A DNA stretch of 64,000 nt from an uncultured bacterium (GCA_905215155.1 CAJMPJ010000002.1:1-64000); one strand, 5' to 3'. Numbered from the stretch's first letter, positions 12,113 to 21,327 are shown. Notes: generated by a model not told the origin, from the sequence alone. Made by a program: numbers and translations.

Positions 12113-13307
12113 CTCCTTTTACCGCCCACTGATAGGTGGTGTAAGCCTGATATAAGTCTGAGTAAGCACTCTCTTTGTTCCCTTCTGCCTGCAGAAACGC
12201 CATCTGGGACTGAAGGTAAGCGATTTTGTTTAACATGCCTAACTGGAAGGAACGTTCTGCTTTGCCCTGATCCAGAACGGCCTTGTCATAGGCAGTACAT
12301 GCTGCCTCATAGGCAGTTTTCGCCTGTTTGACGGCCTGGTAATAAGCCTGCATGGTAACTGCCACTCCCTGCTCTCCCTCAGAAACACTATCCTGTTTGT
12401 TCTTCATTCCGGTAGTGGTCTTGTTGGAAGGAGCTCGGCGCAGATTAATCAAAGTATAATTGTTGCCAATGGCTTTTGCCGTATCGGCTTCCAGATCAAG
12501 GGAAGCGATCACCTGCATATCCAGTTCGGGAAGACCTCCGATCTCAGGAACTTTATCGGCCGAATAGCCGGTCATAAGGCCAAGAGAACGTCTTAAATCA
12601 TCAATGGTATGATCCAGGCTTAAAAGAGAGGATTGTGCGGAAAGCACCTCCTTTTGAGCTGCCAAAACATCGGTTTGTGTTGCCGTTCCGATCTGCTGGC
12701 CTAATTTCTGCGCCTCATAAGCCAAATTGCTTATTTCGGCTGCCTTCTGCAGCAGTGCCCGGTTTGCAACAGCACTGTTGTATCCGATCATGACCTGGTC
12801 GGCAAAATACTCGTACTGTCTGGTGACTTGTGTGATGGAAAAATTGATCTTTGAATTAGGCTGTTTGAGCTTTTTGAGAGTTCGCTGCATGGCATCAGCA
12901 TTGGATCTTAAACTCTTGACCGTACCTTCATAGACCATGTAGAGCGGTACTCCATTCTTATCTGTCACTCCGGTATTTTTAAGTGCTTTTGCCTGCTCCT
13001 CAAGTGCTTCAATGTCGTTTTTCGTCTCAATGCCTCTCATTGCACCATAGATGTACTCTGCATTCTCCACATTCTGATAGATGGAATCCACGGTATTTTG
13101 CAAGTCCGGATTAAAATATCTTACCAAATTTGAAAGTTCATCGAACTCAATCTTCTGATCATTCAATTTGCTCCACTGTTCTGTTGTGATTCCTTCTGGA
13201 ATGGGTTTTTCTGCCTGACCCGGCCCAACGGCTCCATAAGCAGGAAGAACGGTGGAAACAGCAAGTACTGCGGCCAGACAAACCGGCCAAACTTTTTTAT
13301 TTCTCAT
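12090..13307 (-). CDS. TolC-family-like exported coiled-coil protein (second copy)
   Basis: 405 residues: signal peptide (NKKVWPVCLAAVLAVSTVLPAYGA), then long alpha-helical heptad sequence arranged in two related halves, as in the outer-membrane-factor family. The GTATQTDVLAAQKEVLSAQ segment is the most typical. It is paralogous to the gene just upstream: both share the EEW/EQW-KL-D-x(3)-E-x-DELS start and the ATQ-DVLAA motif. ATG 13307 is preceded by GGAGG 8 bases upstream, embedded in the stop region of the first copy (4-base gap). Last gene of the efflux operon. With no outer membrane expected, it may form a wall-spanning conduit or a partner of the adaptor; this is inference. Confidence 0.85.
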   Translation of the reverse strand: MRNKKVWPVCLAAVLAVSTVLPAYGAVGPGQAEKPIPEGITTEQWSKLNDQKIEFDELSNLVRYFNPDLQNTVDSIYQNVENAEYIYGAMRGIETKNDIEALEEQAKALKNTGVTDKNGVPLYMVYEGTVKSLRSNADAMQRTLKKLKQPNSKINFSITQVTRQYEYFADQVMIGYNSAVANRALLQKAAEISNLAYEAQKLGQQIGTATQTDVLAAQKEVLSAQSSLLSLDHTIDDLRRSLGLMTGYSADKVPEIGGLPELDMQVIASLDLEADTAKAIGNNYTLINLRRAPSNKTTTGMKNKQDSVSEGEQGVAVTMQAYYQAVKQAKTAYEAACTAYDKAVLDQGKAERSFQLGMLNKIAYLQSQMAFLQAEGNKESAYSDLYQAYTTYQWAVKGVISDSQQ

Positions 13308-13311
13308 ATTA

Positions 13312-14460
13312 TCAGCCTCCTGCCGAAGCAAGCCCATTTACTGCGTTGTCATAGGTCTGGATTGCCTGGAACAGGGTAAGCTGTGCTTTTTTCACAGCGA
13401 TGTTCTTTGTATTAAACGTGTTCTTCTGCCTCATGTAATCCAATCTGCTTAACGATCCAACGGCTTGTTTTCGTTCCGCGGTATCCATGTTTTTGCTTTC
13501 CAGCTCAAGCTCTGCAACGGCCTGCTCATAAGAAGCCTTAGCTTGTAAAACTGCCTGATAGTTCTTTACAAGGTCCGAATTAATGTTTTGCTCATTGCTT
13601 GATATGGTACGGGTCAACGTGCTTTTTGTAATGTCTGCCATTGCATTTTCAAGCTTCCGTTTATTGATTTTTAATGTGTAATTATTGGAAAGAGCAGCTT
13701 CTTTGTCTGCTTCCGGATTCATGGCTGCAATCCGTTCCATATCGACCTTTGGAATATCGCGGATCTCTGGAGAATCGCTGTATTTCCAGCCCAGCATGAT
13801 ACAAAGCTTTTGTCTTGTCTCTTCCACAGAACCCGTTAATTTTTCAATTGCTGCCTGGGTTGTCTGAATGCTCTGCTTTGCAGCCAGAACATCTGACTGG
13901 GTAGCCATCCCCGCGCTTTGCTTTACAAGGGTGGACTGATACTGGGCTTCTAAAAATTCCAGACTATCCTTTGCAGACTGCAGTTCTAATAACTGCTGAA
14001 AGTAAGATATCATTGATGACTGGGCCGTTGCTACCAGATTGGCTTCCTGCTGATCGTAAGTCAGCTGGTATACAGTCAAATCCTCTACATTCTTATCGGC
14101 ATTCTCATCAGCCTGTGCCGCTGCAACTGCATTATTGGCATCGGCAATTGCATTGTCGCCGGTAATCGCACTACGGGCATCACTGGCTGCATCCCGGTAA
14201 TACTGGGCAAACTCATCCCTGGTGACTCTGTCATCTTTTTTCTTATCATTGATATCCAGCTGGTTTTTCTGAACCGTCACATTGTATTCATGAATCAGGC
14301 CTGACAGTTCATCGTATTCCAGAACATTATCTCTAAGCTTTGCCCATTCTTCCGGAGTTCTTGCAAATTCCGGACTGCCGGCCCACACAGTGGCCGCCGG
14401 TCCGGAAACAGCAAGGACTGCCGTCAGACAACATGCAGCGATCTGTTTCCATTTTCTCAT
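13312..14460 (-). CDS. TolC-family-like exported coiled-coil protein (first copy)
   Basis: 382 residues: signal peptide (KQIAACCLTAVLAVSGPAATVWAG), then mostly alpha-helical sequence with heptad character and the GMATQSDVLAAKQSIQTTQ segment typical of outer-membrane-factor proteins. A stretch around residues 85-125 is Ala/Asn/Asp rich (AIADANNAVAAAQADENADKN) and absent from the second copy. It follows the RND pump gene by 97 bases, a gap that contains a possible internal promoter. The paralogous pair probably arose by tandem duplication. Role in the export complex is inferred from position. Confidence 0.85.
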   Translation of the reverse strand: MRKWKQIAACCLTAVLAVSGPAATVWAGSPEFARTPEEWAKLRDNVLEYDELSGLIHEYNVTVQKNQLDINDKKKDDRVTRDEFAQYYRDAASDARSAITGDNAIADANNAVAAAQADENADKNVEDLTVYQLTYDQQEANLVATAQSSMISYFQQLLELQSAKDSLEFLEAQYQSTLVKQSAGMATQSDVLAAKQSIQTTQAAIEKLTGSVEETRQKLCIMLGWKYSDSPEIRDIPKVDMERIAAMNPEADKEAALSNNYTLKINKRKLENAMADITKSTLTRTISSNEQNINSDLVKNYQAVLQAKASYEQAVAELELESKNMDTAERKQAVGSLSRLDYMRQKNTFNTKNIAVKKAQLTLFQAIQTYDNAVNGLASAGG

Positions 14461-14488
14461 CCTTAATCCTCCTTATCTGGTAATTTCT

Positions 14489-14513
14489 ATCATACCATAA
14501 ATCACATGTCACC
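14489..14513 (-). promoter_or_regulatory. Possible internal promoter before the TolC-like genes
   Basis: On the minus strand an extended -10, TGG then TATGAT (14489-14497), lies just downstream of GGTGACATGTG (14503-14513). The latter resembles half of the TetR operator found upstream of the operon (GGTGACAACGTG). The -35 match is poor. Confidence 0.3.
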
Positions 14514-14557
14514 AACGAGCCACTTTCTTCCAAATTCAATCAATAACTTTTGTTGTA

Positions 14558-17500
14558 TTATTCAGCCGTGATATTCTTCTTTTTCTTACGGCTCATGAGG
14601 GTATAAAGTACAGGCAGTACCAACAGAGATAATACGGTAGATGAAGCAAGTCCACCAATATTAACCAGTGCAAGCCCCTGCATCAGTTCCCCACTCTCTC
14701 CTGCTCCCCGTGCCAGAGGAATCAGAGATAAAATAGCGATTACAGACGTCATAAGGATTGGGCGGAGTCTGGTAAATCCTGCTTCTACAACAGCGCCTCT
14801 TACATCCATGGTTTCATGAAACTGATTGGCACAATCCACATACAGAATTCCTGAGTTAAGAACCGTACCGATCAACACCAGGAAGCCCAGCAGGGAGGTC
14901 ATACTGACGCTGACATCGGCAACCAGCATCAGCAGAAACGCACCGATGAAGCTGAACGGAATCGTAGTCATAACCATAAGAGAAAATTTCGGAGACTCAA
15001 ACTGTGCCGCCAAAACTACGAATACCAGGAATATAGCAGTGGCAATCGCCGTAAATAAACTGCCAAACTCTTCATTCATGGATTCATCCTGGCTGTTGGT
15101 ACCTCTTGTGATGGAACCGTTTAAATATTTACTTACCACATCTTTATCAATTTGCTTTAAGGCTTCTGCCTTGTCTTCCTTAGTTTTTACCTTATCCGTA
15201 AAGGAACCGGTTACCGTAACCTGGAACTGTTTATCCTTTCGGGTAATCGTCGACGGGCTGTCTTCATAGCCAATAGAAGCAATATCCGTAAGGGCTACTG
15301 AGCCACCGGACGCTTTCGGAATCATGATCCCCCGTACCTTATCAAGTGTATCATAGGAATCGTCCGGATATTCTACATTTACAGATATCTCCTGTCCGTC
15401 CGTATCAAAGGTAGTGGCTTCCACACCACTTAACATGTTATTGAGCATACCTCCTACCGTAGCGGGTGCGATGCCTTCTGCTGCGGCCTTCAGGGAATCA
15501 ACCTTAACCTTGATAACCGGTGCCGCATTCTCCAGATCAGAATGGACTTTGATCAGTTCCGGACGTTTTGTTAAGTCTGAAACCAGTTCATCAGACGTTT
15601 TCTTCAGCTCATTGAGCTGCGGCCCCATAAGTATAACTTCATAGTCATTCTTGCTGGCAGTCATTGACATGCTGGAGGAGGACACGATGCTGATATTGCA
15701 ATCAGGGAGCTGGCCCATCTCCTTCTTCCATTTGTTAATGACTTCCTTTGTGCTTAAGGTTCTGTCATCCTTTAGATACGCAGTTAAGGTCGCATCTGAC
15801 GTGCTTTCCAGGCTCTCGCCATCGCCCCCATAGGTCAGCGTATAGGAATCCAAATCTTTTTCCGCAGTTACAATGGACTCAACCTTATGCAAAATCTTAT
15901 CCACTTCTTCAATTTTAAGCCCAGGCTTTACCTTTGCCGTAATGGCAATCGTCCCCTGATCCGTCTCCGGAAGCAGTTCAAATCCAAGCTTGCCTGCAAG
16001 GAGGAAGGAGCCAAATAAAATCAATACCGAAACGATCATGACCACTCCTTTTCGATTAAGGAGTTTATCAATCAGAACCCGGTACCCCGCCTGCATTGCC
16101 TTTACAATTCCGCCTAACGGAGAGTTATGTTTTTCTACCGGACGGAATCTGGAATAGCACAGTGGAACAATGGTCATCGCGGATATAAGGGAGGCCATCA
16201 TACAGAATACTATCGTATAACCCAAAGGCTTAAAGATCTGACCTGTCATACCTGCAAGGAATACCAGTGGGATGAAAACAACACACTTTGTAATCGTACC
16301 GCCAAGGATAGACTGCAGCACCGTTTTTGTTCCCTCAATCGCCGAGTTTTCATAATCCGTGCCTTTTTGTGCTCTAAAACAGCTTTCCAGCACTACAATG
16401 GAATCGTCGACCATCATTCCGACGCCGAGAACGATCGCACTCATAGTGATGGTATTCAGGGAAAATCCCATTCCCGTCATTAAAATCAAGGCCACCAATA
16501 TGGATACCGGGATCGAACTTCCGACAATCAGGGAGGCTTTGATATCGCCAAAGAACATAAAAATGATGATCATGGATATAACAACCGCCAGAATCATAGT
16601 TTCCATAACACTGTACAGGGATTCTTTAATATTATCACTGGTATCATCAATAACGACTACATCCAGATTCTTATGATCCTGTTTTAATGTTTCGATTGTT
16701 TTATGTACTTCATCCGATACTTCAATGGCACTGCTTTTTTGCTGTTTATTAACGGCTAATGTGATTGTATCCTTACCGTTATAGCGTCCGATGGCTTTCT
16801 GCTCTTTTACCGTATTCTCAATATCGGCAACATCTTCCAGAAGGATCGTCTTGCCGTTGCCTGCCACAACCGGAACCTTCTTTAAGCTTTCCAGCGTATT
16901 GACTTCAACGGAAGTACTGAGTGCCAGATTCCGGTTACCCACACCAGTATTTCCTGCAGGATATGTAATATCCGCCGCCTGTATGGCCTGGGTAATAGAG
17001 TTCATGCTCAAATGATACTGATTCATCTTTTCAGGATCCAACCGCACTCTCATATAACCTTCCCGGCCACCGCTCATATCAATGCTGGCAACCGATGAGA
17101 TCTTTTCAAACTCCGGTACGATCACATTTTTAACATAATTATAAAGGTTTTCCTGAGAGGGATCATTCACCGCAAGCGTCAGCGTTGCCGTTGCACTCAA
17201 ATCAAATTCCATGATGCTGGGTGTCTTTACGTCATCCGGCAGCTTGATGTTATCCATCTTCTTCTTTAAATCAGAATAAGCCTTATCCATATTGGTTCCA
17301 TAATCATAACGCAAAATAACGATGGAAACATTTTCCTTTGATGTGGACTGTACACTTTTTATACCGGAGAGTGTACCCACTTCATCCTCTATGGGCTTTG
17401 TGACCAGATCATTCACATCTTCAGGGCTGGCACCCGGATAGACACTGCTGATTGTCAAAATTGGTGTATCCATTTCCGGAATCATCTCAAGCTTTGCTGA

Positions 17501-17590
17501 CATTATGGATGAAAAACCGAAAACAATTAAACAAAGTACTATCAGAACCGTGGTAACGGGGCGTTTTAGCGCAAGTTTCGTTATTCCCAT
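14558..17590 (-). CDS. RND efflux pump (AcrB/SwrC family)
   Basis: Proton-driven export pump of the resistance-nodulation-division superfamily, 1010 residues, usual length. Architecture: TM1 near residues 12-32, large extracytoplasmic loop, six-helix bundle with GVGMMVDDSIVVLE carrying the paired Asp of the proton relay, second large loop starting near residue 535, then the C-terminal six-helix bundle ending in RKKKKNITAE. In Gram-positives the best known relative is Bacillus SwrC (YerP), a surfactin and biocide exporter. It lies 16 bases downstream of the adaptor gene and upstream of two TolC-like genes, so it is the core of a pump operon. Substrate unknown. Confidence 0.95.
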   Translation of the reverse strand: MGITKLALKRPVTTVLIVLCLIVFGFSSIMSAKLEMIPEMDTPILTISSVYPGASPEDVNDLVTKPIEDEVGTLSGIKSVQSTSKENVSIVILRYDYGTNMDKAYSDLKKKMDNIKLPDDVKTPSIMEFDLSATATLTLAVNDPSQENLYNYVKNVIVPEFEKISSVASIDMSGGREGYMRVRLDPEKMNQYHLSMNSITQAIQAADITYPAGNTGVGNRNLALSTSVEVNTLESLKKVPVVAGNGKTILLEDVADIENTVKEQKAIGRYNGKDTITLAVNKQQKSSAIEVSDEVHKTIETLKQDHKNLDVVVIDDTSDNIKESLYSVMETMILAVVISMIIIFMFFGDIKASLIVGSSIPVSILVALILMTGMGFSLNTITMSAIVLGVGMMVDDSIVVLESCFRAQKGTDYENSAIEGTKTVLQSILGGTITKCVVFIPLVFLAGMTGQIFKPLGYTIVFCMMASLISAMTIVPLCYSRFRPVEKHNSPLGGIVKAMQAGYRVLIDKLLNRKGVVMIVSVLILFGSFLLAGKLGFELLPETDQGTIAITAKVKPGLKIEEVDKILHKVESIVTAEKDLDSYTLTYGGDGESLESTSDATLTAYLKDDRTLSTKEVINKWKKEMGQLPDCNISIVSSSSMSMTASKNDYEVILMGPQLNELKKTSDELVSDLTKRPELIKVHSDLENAAPVIKVKVDSLKAAAEGIAPATVGGMLNNMLSGVEATTFDTDGQEISVNVEYPDDSYDTLDKVRGIMIPKASGGSVALTDIASIGYEDSPSTITRKDKQFQVTVTGSFTDKVKTKEDKAEALKQIDKDVVSKYLNGSITRGTNSQDESMNEEFGSLFTAIATAIFLVFVVLAAQFESPKFSLMVMTTIPFSFIGAFLLMLVADVSVSMTSLLGFLVLIGTVLNSGILYVDCANQFHETMDVRGAVVEAGFTRLRPILMTSVIAILSLIPLARGAGESGELMQGLALVNIGGLASSTVLSLLVLPVLYTLMSRKKKKNITAE

Positions 17591-17606
17591 ATCTGCCTAT
17601 GCCCCC

Positions 17607-18764
17607 TTACTGTACTGATCCAGAAGTTTCCGCAGTGGTTCCTTCCGTTTCAGCTGTGGCATCTGACGCTGTTTTGTCTGCCGCCTGTTTCTCATCTTTA
17701 GTTTCGTCTGCAAGGGTTACTACAGACCCATCGTAGAGTTCGCTGGTCCATGTGGCAACCACCTGGTCACCGGCACCAATCCCCTCCTTAATTTCTGCAA
17801 AGTTATCGTCTGACAAACCTACGGTAACTGCATTCTTCTTTAACTTTCCATCTGCATATGTATAGACAAAAGGATTGCCGCCTTCATAGTAAACGCTGTC
17901 AACCGGCACAGACATTACATTATCCGCTCTCTGGGAAATGACATAAAGCTTTACAGAGGTTCCTGTAGCGAGTGTATTTCCATCCGGCACAGAAGCTTTC
18001 ACTTTAAACAAGCCGCTTGTCTGGTCAATCATGGTGCTTACTTCTGTAATGGTTGCTGCTCGTTCGGTTCCGTTTTTCTCAACCCGGATGCTGTCTCCGG
18101 TCTTTAATCCGTTGACGATCCGTTCCGGAACATAAAAAGTAACTGCCTTACCGCCTTCGCCGGAAATGACACAAAGATTGGTCTGGGGAGAAACCATATC
18201 ATGGACCTTTATATTAAGGCTTTCCACGCGTCCTGCAATCGGTGCTGTTACCTGGCTGCTTTCCAGCTGGATGTTGTATGCAATCTTTGCATTATCATAC
18301 TGGAGCTTTGCAAGCTGAACCTTGTCAACGAGGGACTGGTAATCTGCCTCAGCAACATCTCCGGCCTGATAAAGAACCGTATAACGGTCTAAATTCTTTT
18401 TCGCATCTTCGTAGCTGATTCTTGCCGTTTCTGCTGCTATCCTGGAGCTTTCCACCTGTTTTGTATCAATGACGCAAAGAAGCTGTCCGGCAGTTACCAT
18501 ATCACCGGTCTGAACGTTTACGCTTGTGACCTCTCCAGATCCCAGAGGAGTCACATATACAATGCTGTCTGGTTCTACGGTCCCGATCAGCTCGCTGCTT
18601 ACCTCGATCGTACGGTTCTCCGGTTTTACCACCGTTACCACAGGGGGAACCTCTGCTACGATTTCTTCCTTACCCCCGCCTAATATTCTGGGGAGGATAA
18701 GCCCTGCCACTGCAGCGATCACTATAACGGAACCTGCAATTTTTATTATATTTTTCTTTGTCAT
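17607..18764 (-). CDS. RND efflux adaptor (membrane fusion protein, HlyD-like)
   Basis: 385 residues. N-terminal membrane anchor (IIKIAGSVIVIAAVAGLILPRIL), lipoyl-like half-motifs GSGEVTSVNVQTGDMVTAGQLLCVID and VTAPIAGRVESLNIKVHDMVSP flanking an alpha-hairpin (about residues 103-150), then beta-barrel and membrane-proximal domains. The tail is rich in Thr, Ala and Glu and probably disordered. It joins pump and exit-duct proteins in Gram-negative systems. Here it is the second gene of the operon, 24 bases after tetR and 16 before the RND gene. The lack of a lipobox suggests anchoring by its transmembrane helix. Confidence 0.93.
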   Translation of the reverse strand: MTKKNIIKIAGSVIVIAAVAGLILPRILGGGKEEIVAEVPPVVTVVKPENRTIEVSSELIGTVEPDSIVYVTPLGSGEVTSVNVQTGDMVTAGQLLCVIDTKQVESSRIAAETARISYEDAKKNLDRYTVLYQAGDVAEADYQSLVDKVQLAKLQYDNAKIAYNIQLESSQVTAPIAGRVESLNIKVHDMVSPQTNLCVISGEGGKAVTFYVPERIVNGLKTGDSIRVEKNGTERAATITEVSTMIDQTSGLFKVKASVPDGNTLATGTSVKLYVISQRADNVMSVPVDSVYYEGGNPFVYTYADGKLKKNAVTVGLSDDNFAEIKEGIGAGDQVVATWTSELYDGSVVTLADETKDEKQAADKTASDATAETEGTTAETSGSVQ

Positions 18765-18788
18765 GATGCACTCCTTTTGCTATCTTAT

Positions 18789-19409
18789 TTATATTAGTTC
18801 TTGTTTACAAATTCCATACTGAAAAATTTCTAATTTTTTATTAAACACTTTCTTAATTTTATCCTTATCCTCCGGGTGAACAAAATACCACTCCAGACCC
18901 TTGAACATTTCAAAAAAAAGCATGGAAATCAATACTCCAAAGGCTTCGATACTCTGATCTTTAAATTTGGACTTATCAATGGACTCATACATGATATTTA
19001 AGATGGGCAGCTGTTCATTGATCGCCTCTTTGCTCAAGTGGTTCGTCACGCCGAACAGCTGGACACCATCCACAATATTTTTCATCAATTGAATAAATTT
19101 TTCTTTGGTGGTAAATACGCTTTCATCCATAAAATGATCAATTGTTTTCCATAGATCACCATTGCTTTTTTCTGCACATTCTTTCCAGGTATCCTGAAAA
19201 TGTTCCCCAACATCTTCAAAAATATAAGCAAGTATATCATGCTTATCTTCAAAATAAGTATAAAAGCTGCCTCTTGATATCCCTGCTGCCTTTATGATCT
19301 TATTGATTGAAGCCTTTTCAAACGGCACATTCGCAAATTCCGACATTGCTGCTTCTTTAATAATGTTTTTTTTCCCAGCCGGAAGGTTATAAAATCGTTC
19401 CGTTGGCAT
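18789..19409 (-). CDS. TetR-family transcriptional repressor of the efflux operon
   Basis: 206 residues. The N-terminal helix-turn-helix is clear (FEKASINKIIKAAGISRGSFYTYFEDKHDIL, about residues 30-60 in two blocks); the rest is a helical ligand-binding domain with no family-specific signature. It is the first gene of the operon, 24 bases upstream of the adaptor gene, and its promoter is straddled by a long inverted repeat, so it most likely represses itself and the pump until a pump substrate binds. The ligand is unknown. Confidence 0.93.
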   Translation of the reverse strand: MPTERFYNLPAGKKNIIKEAAMSEFANVPFEKASINKIIKAAGISRGSFYTYFEDKHDILAYIFEDVGEHFQDTWKECAEKSNGDLWKTIDHFMDESVFTTKEKFIQLMKNIVDGVQLFGVTNHLSKEAINEQLPILNIMYESIDKSKFKDQSIEAFGVLISMLFFEMFKGLEWYFVHPEDKDKIKKVFNKKLEIFQYGICKQELI

Positions 19410-19462
19410 TTTTTCACCTCACTTTTCCTTGCTCCCTCTTCTATGTAATACATGAAAACACA

Positions 19463-19511
19463 AAGGTGACAACATGCCATTTATTATAATGACACGTTGT
19501 CACCTTGTCAA
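19463..19511 (-). promoter_or_regulatory. Promoter and TetR operator of the efflux operon
   Basis: On the minus strand: TTGACA (19506-19511), 17 bases, TATAAT (19483-19488), a perfect sigma-A promoter. An inverted repeat with exact 11-base arms, AAGGTGACAAC (19463-19473) and GTTGTCACCTT (19496-19506), brackets the -10 box, with one arm in the spacer and the other just past the start point. This is the layout of an autoregulated repressor. The spacer also holds TGACA-CGT-TGTCA on the plus strand. Confidence 0.8.
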
Positions 19512-19549
19512 GAAAGGTTATATTTATTTAATAATTTTTTCCATTACGT

Positions 19550-19741
19550 TTATTTTTCCTTGTCCAGATACTCTTTTAAGGCTTCATCGCTGTCCTCAAT
19601 CCAGATATCCTCCTCTTCCCCGTTGAGTCCAAGAAAGCGGGCAAGGGTTTCCGTTGTGGTGCTTTTGTTCCATTCATCAATAAAATCATCAATTGCTTCA
19701 AACTCAATCTCACCGGCCAGATACATTTCCTTAAATGTCAT
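19550..19741 (-). CDS. Small acidic protein of unknown function
   Basis: 63 residues, starting MTFKEMYLAGEIEFEAIDDF and ending in an acidic, helical tail (EDSDEALKEYLDKEK). The ATG at 19741 is preceded by GGGAGG 7 bases upstream; the longer open frame upstream overlaps the GntR gene and lacks such a site. It follows the GntR gene by 16 bases, so it is the last gene of the ispE-gntR transcript. No signal peptide, membrane helix, cysteines or recognised domain. It may be a small regulator or adaptor. Confidence 0.75.
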   Translation of the reverse strand: MTFKEMYLAGEIEFEAIDDFIDEWNKSTTTETLARFLGLNGEEEDIWIEDSDEALKEYLDKEK

Positions 19742-19757
19742 TGAAAAGCCTCCCTTT

Positions 19758-20432
19758 TTAATCCTGCTCTTTGATATTTCTTGAGACAGTGATCTCCTGA
19801 TTATCAATATGTTCTCTCATGGCTTCTTTGGCATCTTCTACCTGGCGTTTTCTGACCGCTTCCAATATATTGTCATGCTCCAATAAAAGTACATGGCGTT
19901 TATCTTCGTCCTTGATATATTCCAGCCGGTAACGGTACATCTGTTCCCTTAAATTATTGATCATCTGCACCAGCCTGTCGTTGCAGGTACCTTTGTAGAT
20001 CACATCATGATATGCTTCATCCGTTTCCGCAATCTCCATAGGAGTTCCGTTTAACACGGCTTCCTTAAAGTCTTCCTGACGTCTCTCAAGTTCTTCCACT
20101 TCGTCAGGCAGCATGCGCACACAGGCAAGCTCGATGGCAAGCTCTTCCAGGGATCTGCGGACTTCCAATACGTCTCTTAAACTTTTTTCAGAGATCTTTG
20201 CAACTTCCGCTCCCTTTCTTGGAATCATGAGCACCAGTCCTTCCAGTTCAAGCTTTCGGATCGCTTCCCGGATAGGAGTACGGCTGACGCCGAGCCGTTC
20301 TGCCAGCTGGATTTCCATCAGACGCTCCCCTGGTGCCAGTTCTCCTTTTAAAATTGCCTGTCTCAGGGTGTTGAAAACCACATCACGAAGCGGCAGATAT
20401 TCATTCATATTGACTTTTAAATCATTTCCCAT
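19758..20432 (-). CDS. GntR-family regulator, FadR/FCD subfamily
   Basis: 224 residues. N-terminal winged helix (LRQAILKGELAPGERLMEIQLAERLGVSRTPIREAIRKLE in two blocks, about residues 23-62), then an all-helical FCD ligand-binding domain with the DEAYHDVIYKGTCNDRL stretch and a histidine-containing metal/ligand pocket (Asp, His in the FCD positions). The FCD class senses small organic acids. It overlaps ispE by 11 bases, so it is translationally coupled to it. The pairing with an isoprenoid gene gives no clear hint of its effector. Confidence 0.93.
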   Translation of the reverse strand: MGNDLKVNMNEYLPLRDVVFNTLRQAILKGELAPGERLMEIQLAERLGVSRTPIREAIRKLELEGLVLMIPRKGAEVAKISEKSLRDVLEVRRSLEELAIELACVRMLPDEVEELERRQEDFKEAVLNGTPMEIAETDEAYHDVIYKGTCNDRLVQMINNLREQMYRYRLEYIKDEDKRHVLLLEHDNILEAVRKRQVEDAKEAMREHIDNQEITVSRNIKEQD

Positions 20433-21327
20433 TGGTGACCTCCTTGGTGTTATAAAAATTCGTTAAGTATACCTGTTTTGCCAGACCCTTGCTTTCGCCG
20501 TAGCGCAGCTCTTCATAAGCATTCTCGGCTGCTTTGGGGCTGATAAAGATTCCGAACACGGTTGGGCCGCTTCCGCTCATCATTGCATTGACCGCTCCCA
20601 GTTCTTTTAACTTTTCCTTGATTTGTGCGATAACCGGATATTCGGGAATGGTGACCGTCTCAAGCACGTTTCCCATACGCTGGGAAATCTGATGGATGTT
20701 ATGGTCTTTAATGGCTTCGATAATCCCATCAATATCCGGGTGATCTTCTTCCTTTAACCGGTTTAAATTTAAATTCTCGTAAACAAATTTGGTGGACACG
20801 CTGACCCCAGGCTTTGCAATCAGTACCTTGCACTGTGGCATGTCCGGAAGGGGAGTCAGAATCTCACCGATCCCTTCGGAAAGAGCCGTTCCTCTCATCA
20901 CGCAGTACGGAACATCAGCCCCGATTTTAAGCCCCCGTTCCATTAAATCTTCTCTGGATAACCCGAGCTGGAACATCTTGTTTACTCCAAACAAAACAGC
21001 AGCGGCATCGCTGCTGCCTCCTGCCATTCCGGCAGACACAGGAATAAATTTTTTCAGATGAATCCGAATGCCGTGGGTGACATGAAACTCATCCATCAGC
21101 AGCCTGGCTGCCTTATAAACCAGATTGTTCTCATTGACAGGAAGATAAAATAAATTCGTTACGATCTCAATGCCTGGTGTTTCTTTTAAATAAATATCAA
21201 TCTTATCATAAAGGCCCACGGTCTGCATGATCATACGCACATCATGATATCCGTCCTCCCGTTTTCGCAAAACATCAAGCCCCAGATTAATTTTCCCATA
21301 TGCTTTTAATCCCAGATGTCTTATCAT
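20422..21327 (-). CDS. ispE: 4-diphosphocytidyl-2-C-methyl-D-erythritol kinase
   Basis: GHMP-family kinase of the MEP isoprenoid pathway: phosphorylates the 2-hydroxyl of CDP-methylerythritol. 301 residues. Seen: KAYGKINLGLDV at the N-terminus (catalytic Lys region), the glycine-rich ATP loop PVSAGMAGGSSDAAAVL near residues 96-112, the GADVPYCV segment, and MMSGSGPTVFG near the C-terminus. First gene of a transcript with the GntR regulator and the 63-residue protein. Confidence 0.96.
   Translation of the reverse strand: MIRHLGLKAYGKINLGLDVLRKREDGYHDVRMIMQTVGLYDKIDIYLKETPGIEIVTNLFYLPVNENNLVYKAARLLMDEFHVTHGIRIHLKKFIPVSAGMAGGSSDAAAVLFGVNKMFQLGLSREDLMERGLKIGADVPYCVMRGTALSEGIGEILTPLPDMPQCKVLIAKPGVSVSTKFVYENLNLNRLKEEDHPDIDGIIEAIKDHNIHQISQRMGNVLETVTIPEYPVIAQIKEKLKELGAVNAMMSGSGPTVFGIFISPKAAENAYEELRYGESKGLAKQVYLTNFYNTKEVTNGK

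Noticed and set aside
14826..15269. A 147-codon plus-strand frame inside the RND pump gene
   Set aside because: Shadow of the pump gene, Ser/Thr-rich, no start signals.
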